NCBI GenBank assembly: GCA_045576675.1
Contig: JAZNGX010000062.1
Location: 1 to 17,023 of the forward strand
DNA from: JAZNGX01 sp045576675
Lineage (GTDB): Bacteria > Bacillota > Clostridia > Monoglobales > Firm-18
Length of the DNA: 17,023 nt
Direction: 5' to 3'
Shown: piece by piece, positions 13,605 through 17,023 of the stretch
Layout: each line of letters opens with the position of its first letter
How positions within the stretch are numbered: the first letter of the stretch is position 1
Notes under the pieces: model-generated
Seen by the model: only the letters and a program-made list of their open reading frames with translations
Database searches by the model: none
What the model was told of the DNA's origin: nothing
Translations under genes and position numbers: made by a program

Positions 13605-14393
13605 TTACCCTCCTATCTGGCATTTAAGGCCAAGTTCCTCAACCACCGTCTTTAATTCTTGCACATGTTCATCAGACGGGGTTTCAATATGCTCCATTGT
13701 ATATGCTCTGCCAAGACCCTTATATTTATCGCTGCCAAACCTGTGATATGGCAGAAGATGCATTTCGCCAACTCTATCAAGAGTTTTTGCAAAGCGTGCT
13801 ATATCAGTAATTTCCTCAACAGTGTCATTGAAGGTCGGCACAACAGGCACACGCACAATTAACTTATTTACAGCTTTTGCAATCTTAGGAGCATTTTCAA
13901 GTATCAGCTCGTTAGGTTGAGTGGTAAACTCCTTATGCTTTGCACTGTCTATATGCTTTATATCCATAAGATATGTATCTATGTAAGGCAGACATTTTTC
14001 AAGCTGTGAGAAGGGAGCAAAACCCGTTGATTCAACCGCAGTGTTTATACCCTCCTCCTTGCATCCGCGAAGAATTGCCGCAGAAAAATCCGCCTGACAA
14101 AGCATTTCTCCGCCCGACAGCGTCACACCGCCGCCCGAGCGTCTGTAGTAAATTCTGTCCTGCAGGATTTTTTCAAGCACTTCCTCTGCAGTAACATCCT
14201 CACCGACAGTTTTGACCGTACCGCCTACGGTCATCTGTTGTATTTCGTGCGACTGGGATTCAGGATTGCAACACCATCTGCATCTTAAGGCACAGCCCTT
14301 CAAGAAAATGATTGTCCTTATTCCCGGTCCGTCATGGACAGAAAAACGTTGAATATTAAATATTCTGCCCTTTGTGCTTAAGTAGTTAATCAT
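13605..14393 (-). CDS. Glycyl radical enzyme activase (radical SAM)
   Basis: A 262-residue radical-SAM protein that uses S-adenosylmethionine and a [4Fe-4S] cluster to install the glycyl radical on the dehydratase encoded next to it. The cluster ligands are Cys34, Cys38 and Cys41 in GCALRCRWCC, and the SAM-binding GGE motif is in GGVTLSGGEMLCQ. The length is close to pyruvate formate-lyase activase (about 246) and I do not see the extra ferredoxin-like Cys insert found in many other glycyl-radical activases, such as those of glycerol dehydratase. Its ATG overlaps the dehydratase stop as TGATG and AGGAGGG precedes it, which ties its translation to that of its target. Confidence 0.95.
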   Translation of the reverse strand: MINYLSTKGRIFNIQRFSVHDGPGIRTIIFLKGCALRCRWCCNPESQSHEIQQMTVGGTVKTVGEDVTAEEVLEKILQDRIYYRRSGGGVTLSGGEMLCQADFSAAILRGCKEEGINTAVESTGFAPFSQLEKCLPYIDTYLMDIKHIDSAKHKEFTTQPNELILENAPKIAKAVNKLIVRVPVVPTFNDTVEEITDIARFAKTLDRVGEMHLLPYHRFGSDKYKGLGRAYTMEHIETPSDEHVQELKTVVEELGLKCQIGG

Positions 14394-16906
14394 CAGAACC
14401 CTCCTTGCTCAGTTCTGTTGATAATATCATCCTGCAATGATTTTGAAAGTGTTGTAAACATCGCACTGTAGCCCGCAACACGAACAACAAGGTTTCTGTA
14501 CTTATCAGGATTTTTCTGTGCATCTATAAGTGTTTCCCGGCTTACTACGTTAAACTGAACGTGGCTGCCCTTCTGGTCAAAGTAGCCTCTTACCAGTGAA
14601 ACAAAGCTTTCAAGTCCGGCTCTGCCTTTAAGTGCTGACGGATGGAACTTCATATTATACAAAGTACCATTTGATGCAATAAAGTGGTCTAAGCGTGAAA
14701 CCGAGTTAGCAGATGCCGTAGGGCCATTTACATCCTTACCTGCCGACGGAGATACACCGTCTGCAACAGGAGTTCCCGCAAGTCTGCCATCAGGTGTTGC
14801 ACCTGTTTGTGCGCCAAGCGGAACATTTGCAGATACAGGGTACAAGCCTGCCTGATATACACCGCCACGCGGATTTGTATATTTTTCAAGCGGTCGTGTG
14901 TATGTATAAGCAACATCACGTGCAAATGCATCAACCTCAGGAATGTCATTGCCGAACTTCGGTATCTCATTTATCATTTTTAACAGCTCGGCATACTTCC
15001 CGTCGGTGCCGCCTTTTACTTTAGAATAAACATCGGCAATCTGTTCTTTTGTAACATCAACACCCTTTGCTGCAAGTGTTGAAACTATGCCAACGGTTAT
15101 ATCCTTTGCATCCTTGTCGCTTACGCCTGCGCCGTAGTTATTATCAAGTGCCTCTTTATAATGAGCCATTGAAACCTTCTTTTCATCAAACACAAGCTTT
15201 TTGATTGCATACAGCGAATCCGCCATATTTGCAACACCAAAGCCCTGCGGACCTGTGAAGTTATAAACCGCACCGCCCTCCTGTACCGACTTACCTCTGC
15301 CGATACAATCCTCAACCATTCCTGAAAGGAAAGGAAGCGGGCACCTTGTCATATGTGCAACGTCTACAGCGTTGTCAGCATTTACAAGTAAATCTATCAT
15401 ATAATTCATCTGCGCTTTGTAAGCGTCATAAAATTCATCAAAGCTTGTCATAGTTGTAACATCGGGGGTTTTAACGCCAATCTGCTCACCCTTGTCCACA
15501 CCCTGTGAGAACACAAGCTCCACAGGACGGCACATATTAAAGAATGCCGCATCGTGCCAGCCATCTGTTTTACCTGCTTTTTGCGGCTCAACACAACCGA
15601 TGATGTTATACTGTCTTGCATCCTGAAGTGTAAGACCTCTGCTTACAAGTGCAGGAACAATAACCTCGTCATTGTAATATGCGGGAAGACCGATACCTGT
15701 TCTTGTAAGCTCTGCAGCTCTTATTAAAAACTCGTGAGGAGTTTTGTTCCATACACGAACAGAGAACGATGGTTGCGGAAGCAATACGTGCATTGATGCA
15801 TTTATACACATATATGACAAATCATTTGTAGCATCCTCGCCGTTAGCATCCTGACCGCCGGCAATAAGATTCTGGAACATACTATATCCGGCAAAGCCTT
15901 CTGCCGAAGCCGCATCACGGATTTTATTAAGACTGTTAAGCTTAACCCATACGCAGTCGATAAGCTCCTGTGCCTCTTCTCTTGTTATAACACCCTTATC
16001 AAGATCAGCCTTGTAATAAGGATACATATACTGGTCAAAGCGTCCGGGTGAAATTGAATGTCCGTTAGACTCAGTCTGTATTAGCATCTGTACAAACCAG
16101 AAAGACTGACAAGCTTCGTAAAAGCTTGTTGCACCCTTTTTAGGAACCTTCTTACATATTTCAGAAATAGTGTAAAGCTCTTTCTTTCTATCAGAATCAT
16201 AGCATTTTTCTGCCATATCACGTGCAAGCTCAGAATAACGCAACGCATAATCAGATGCCGCCTTTGCAGAAACAATAACTGCCTTTAAAAACGCACTCTT
16301 TGTTACATAATCAGCATCAGACACCGTGCATTTTGCAAGCTCCTTTGCAGCCTTTTCTGCTATGCCGTCAAAGCCGATTGCCAGTACCTCATCATAAGCA
16401 ACGGTAACGTGGCCTACGCCGTTATAATAATAGTTGCCTACTGTGAAGATGTTATGCTCAATAGCTTTTTTTGTTTCCTCCGTCATATAAGAGGTTGCAA
16501 GCTCACTTGTTGTTTTGCCTTCCCAGTATTTGAAAGCTTCTGCAAGCTCTTTTTTCGTTTCATCAGAAATATAGAACTGGTCGGCACTTCTGGTTGCCAT
16601 AGTGTCAAATTCATCTATAATCCACTGGAACGAAAACTCAGGGAATATCTGACAGCTTCTTTGTTTTGTTGTTGGTGTACCTACAATAAGCTCTTCATCA
16701 AAAATAGCAATAGGCAGGTTTTCAAGGATATGCTTAAAAGCAAGCGCTCTTCTTGTAATCATAGGCAGATTTTCTGTCTGCTTGTAGCTTTCTGTCAAAA
16801 GCACTGCTCTTGCAGACTCAACCTCTGGCTTGTTTTTAAACAAATTGTCAATAAGAACCTGAATTCTGTCGCTTTTTTCAATCATTTTTGTGTAAACCGA
16901 ATTCAT
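14393..16906 (-). CDS. B12-independent glycyl radical 1,2-propanediol dehydratase
   Basis: Removes water from 1,2-propanediol to give propionaldehyde, the central reaction of the compartment, oxygen-sensitive and cobalamin-free. The 837-residue protein has the full glycyl-radical fold. The thiyl Cys438 and Glu440 are in GCVEPQ, Asp452 is in GWHDAAF, His166 in NGVGHVTV, and His283-Ser284 in NGHSISPGRF. These match in order and spacing the active-site residues known from Clostridium butyricum glycerol dehydratase. The radical-bearing Gly812 is in RVAGYSAMF near the C-terminus. Asp452, rather than a Thr as in choline TMA-lyase, supports a diol substrate. I see no N-terminal encapsulation leader. 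It opens the operon, with AGGGGG before its ATG. Confidence 0.93.
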   Translation of the reverse strand: MNSVYTKMIEKSDRIQVLIDNLFKNKPEVESARAVLLTESYKQTENLPMITRRALAFKHILENLPIAIFDEELIVGTPTTKQRSCQIFPEFSFQWIIDEFDTMATRSADQFYISDETKKELAEAFKYWEGKTTSELATSYMTEETKKAIEHNIFTVGNYYYNGVGHVTVAYDEVLAIGFDGIAEKAAKELAKCTVSDADYVTKSAFLKAVIVSAKAASDYALRYSELARDMAEKCYDSDRKKELYTISEICKKVPKKGATSFYEACQSFWFVQMLIQTESNGHSISPGRFDQYMYPYYKADLDKGVITREEAQELIDCVWVKLNSLNKIRDAASAEGFAGYSMFQNLIAGGQDANGEDATNDLSYMCINASMHVLLPQPSFSVRVWNKTPHEFLIRAAELTRTGIGLPAYYNDEVIVPALVSRGLTLQDARQYNIIGCVEPQKAGKTDGWHDAAFFNMCRPVELVFSQGVDKGEQIGVKTPDVTTMTSFDEFYDAYKAQMNYMIDLLVNADNAVDVAHMTRCPLPFLSGMVEDCIGRGKSVQEGGAVYNFTGPQGFGVANMADSLYAIKKLVFDEKKVSMAHYKEALDNNYGAGVSDKDAKDITVGIVSTLAAKGVDVTKEQIADVYSKVKGGTDGKYAELLKMINEIPKFGNDIPEVDAFARDVAYTYTRPLEKYTNPRGGVYQAGLYPVSANVPLGAQTGATPDGRLAGTPVADGVSPSAGKDVNGPTASANSVSRLDHFIASNGTLYNMKFHPSALKGRAGLESFVSLVRGYFDQKGSHVQFNVVSRETLIDAQKNPDKYRNLVVRVAGYSAMFTTLSKSLQDDIINRTEQGGF

Positions 16907-16933
16907 TTTGTAACCCCCTGACTAATATTGAAA

Positions 16934-16951
16934 TTCCCGATTTTGTGGGAA
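16934..16951. promoter_or_regulatory. Imperfect inverted repeat in the operon leader
   Basis: TTCCC and GGGAA arms, 8 bp apart, lie in the untranslated leader about 28-45 nt before the dehydratase start; flanking AAA and TTT extend the pairing after one mismatch. It could be an operator or a weak RNA stem. Nothing similar is seen at the other two promoters. Confidence 0.3.
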
Positions 16952-16983
16952 ATTTTACGTATTTTTTCTTTTTATACACTATA

Positions 16984-17012
16984 ATTATATTACAATCAAA
17001 AGCAAAAGTCAA
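16984..17012 (-). promoter_or_regulatory. Main promoter of the BMC operon
   Basis: On the minus strand TTGACT (17007-17012) and a perfect TATAAT (16984-16989) are spaced by exactly 17 bp. Transcription would start near 16977, leaving a leader of about 70 nt before the dehydratase ATG. Its upstream flank is cut by the window edge, so activator sites could be missing. Confidence 0.8.
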
Positions 17013-17023
17013 TAGAAACACAG

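Noticed and set aside
16889..16906. Catabolite-control (cre-like) site over the dehydratase start, TGAATTCGGTTTACA
   Set aside because: It has the central CG and a TG...CA frame but is one base too long for the consensus; chance resemblance is likely.
14393..16906. Choline TMA-lyase or pyruvate formate-lyase as the identity of the glycyl radical enzyme
   Set aside because: The single GCVEP Cys-x-Glu motif excludes PFL (Cys-Cys), and Asp452, His283-Ser284 and the rhamnose/aldolase context fit a diol dehydratase better than CutC.
16409..16921. Long plus-strand open frame of about 170 codons opposite the dehydratase start
   Set aside because: It is antisense to a clearly conserved enzyme, has Cys- and Phe-rich composition unlike a real protein, and resembles no family I know.
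16980..16989. 10-bp palindrome TATAATTATA at the main promoter
   Set aside because: It is explained by the -10 box in AT-rich DNA and is too simple to call an operator.
1..17023. CRISPR array, tRNA, rRNA, insertion sequence or prophage genes
   Set aside because: No regularly spaced repeats, transposase or integrase frames, or structural RNA signatures were seen; the DNA is almost fully occupied by the metabolic genes.

Overview
The window reads as one nearly complete catabolic locus, with every gene on the minus strand. It encodes a bacterial microcompartment (BMC) of the glycyl-radical, B12-independent propanediol type, joined to L-rhamnose catabolism genes. Low GC, strong AGGAGG-type ribosome binding sites, close gene packing and family resemblances point to an anaerobic Firmicute of the Clostridia. 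This is inferred from style and gene content; no species marker is present. Gene content matches the class usually called GRM5 (fucose/rhamnose glycyl radical microcompartments, as described in Clostridium phytofermentans and Roseburia inulinivorans).

Layout in transcription order, from high to low coordinates. A near-consensus promoter (16984-17012) precedes the glycyl radical propanediol dehydratase, its radical-SAM activase, a PduU/EutS-type shell protein and a PduV/EutP-type GTPase. A 125-bp gap holds a second strong promoter whose spacer is an inverted repeat (12739-12767). Then follow a class II sugar-phosphate aldolase with a C-terminal encapsulation tail, a GlcG/PduO-C-like protein, a zinc MDR alcohol dehydrogenase, two BMC-H shell proteins, a perfect 9-bp hairpin, a BMC-P vertex protein, PduS-like flavo-iron-sulfur protein, PduT-like BMC-T, PduP aldehyde dehydrogenase, a second BMC-T, PduL, a DeoR-family regulator, rhaA and rhaB. 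A terminator follows rhaB. A separately promoted drug/metabolite-type transporter comes next, and another terminator-like hairpin sits at the window edge.

How the genes work together (inference from families): RhaA and RhaB turn L-rhamnose into L-rhamnulose-1-phosphate. The aldolase splits it to DHAP and L-lactaldehyde. Lactaldehyde is reduced to 1,2-propanediol, and the glycyl radical enzyme dehydrates this to propionaldehyde. PduP and PduL convert half to propionyl-CoA and propionyl-phosphate, while an alcohol dehydrogenase reduces the rest to 1-propanol and recycles NADH. Six shell-protein genes (two BMC-H, two BMC-T, one EutS/PduU-type, one BMC-P) are enough in kind to build a closed shell. 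Five proteins carry short amphipathic tails that look like encapsulation peptides.

Points most worth a second look: a BMC-H gene with two plausible starts that would add a 35-residue Lys-rich extension; a Cys/His-rich linker before the aldolase tail; the promoter with an operator-like repeat in its spacer; an encapsulation-like leader on the GlcG-like protein; and the PduS/PduT electron-transfer pair in a pathway that does not need cobalamin.
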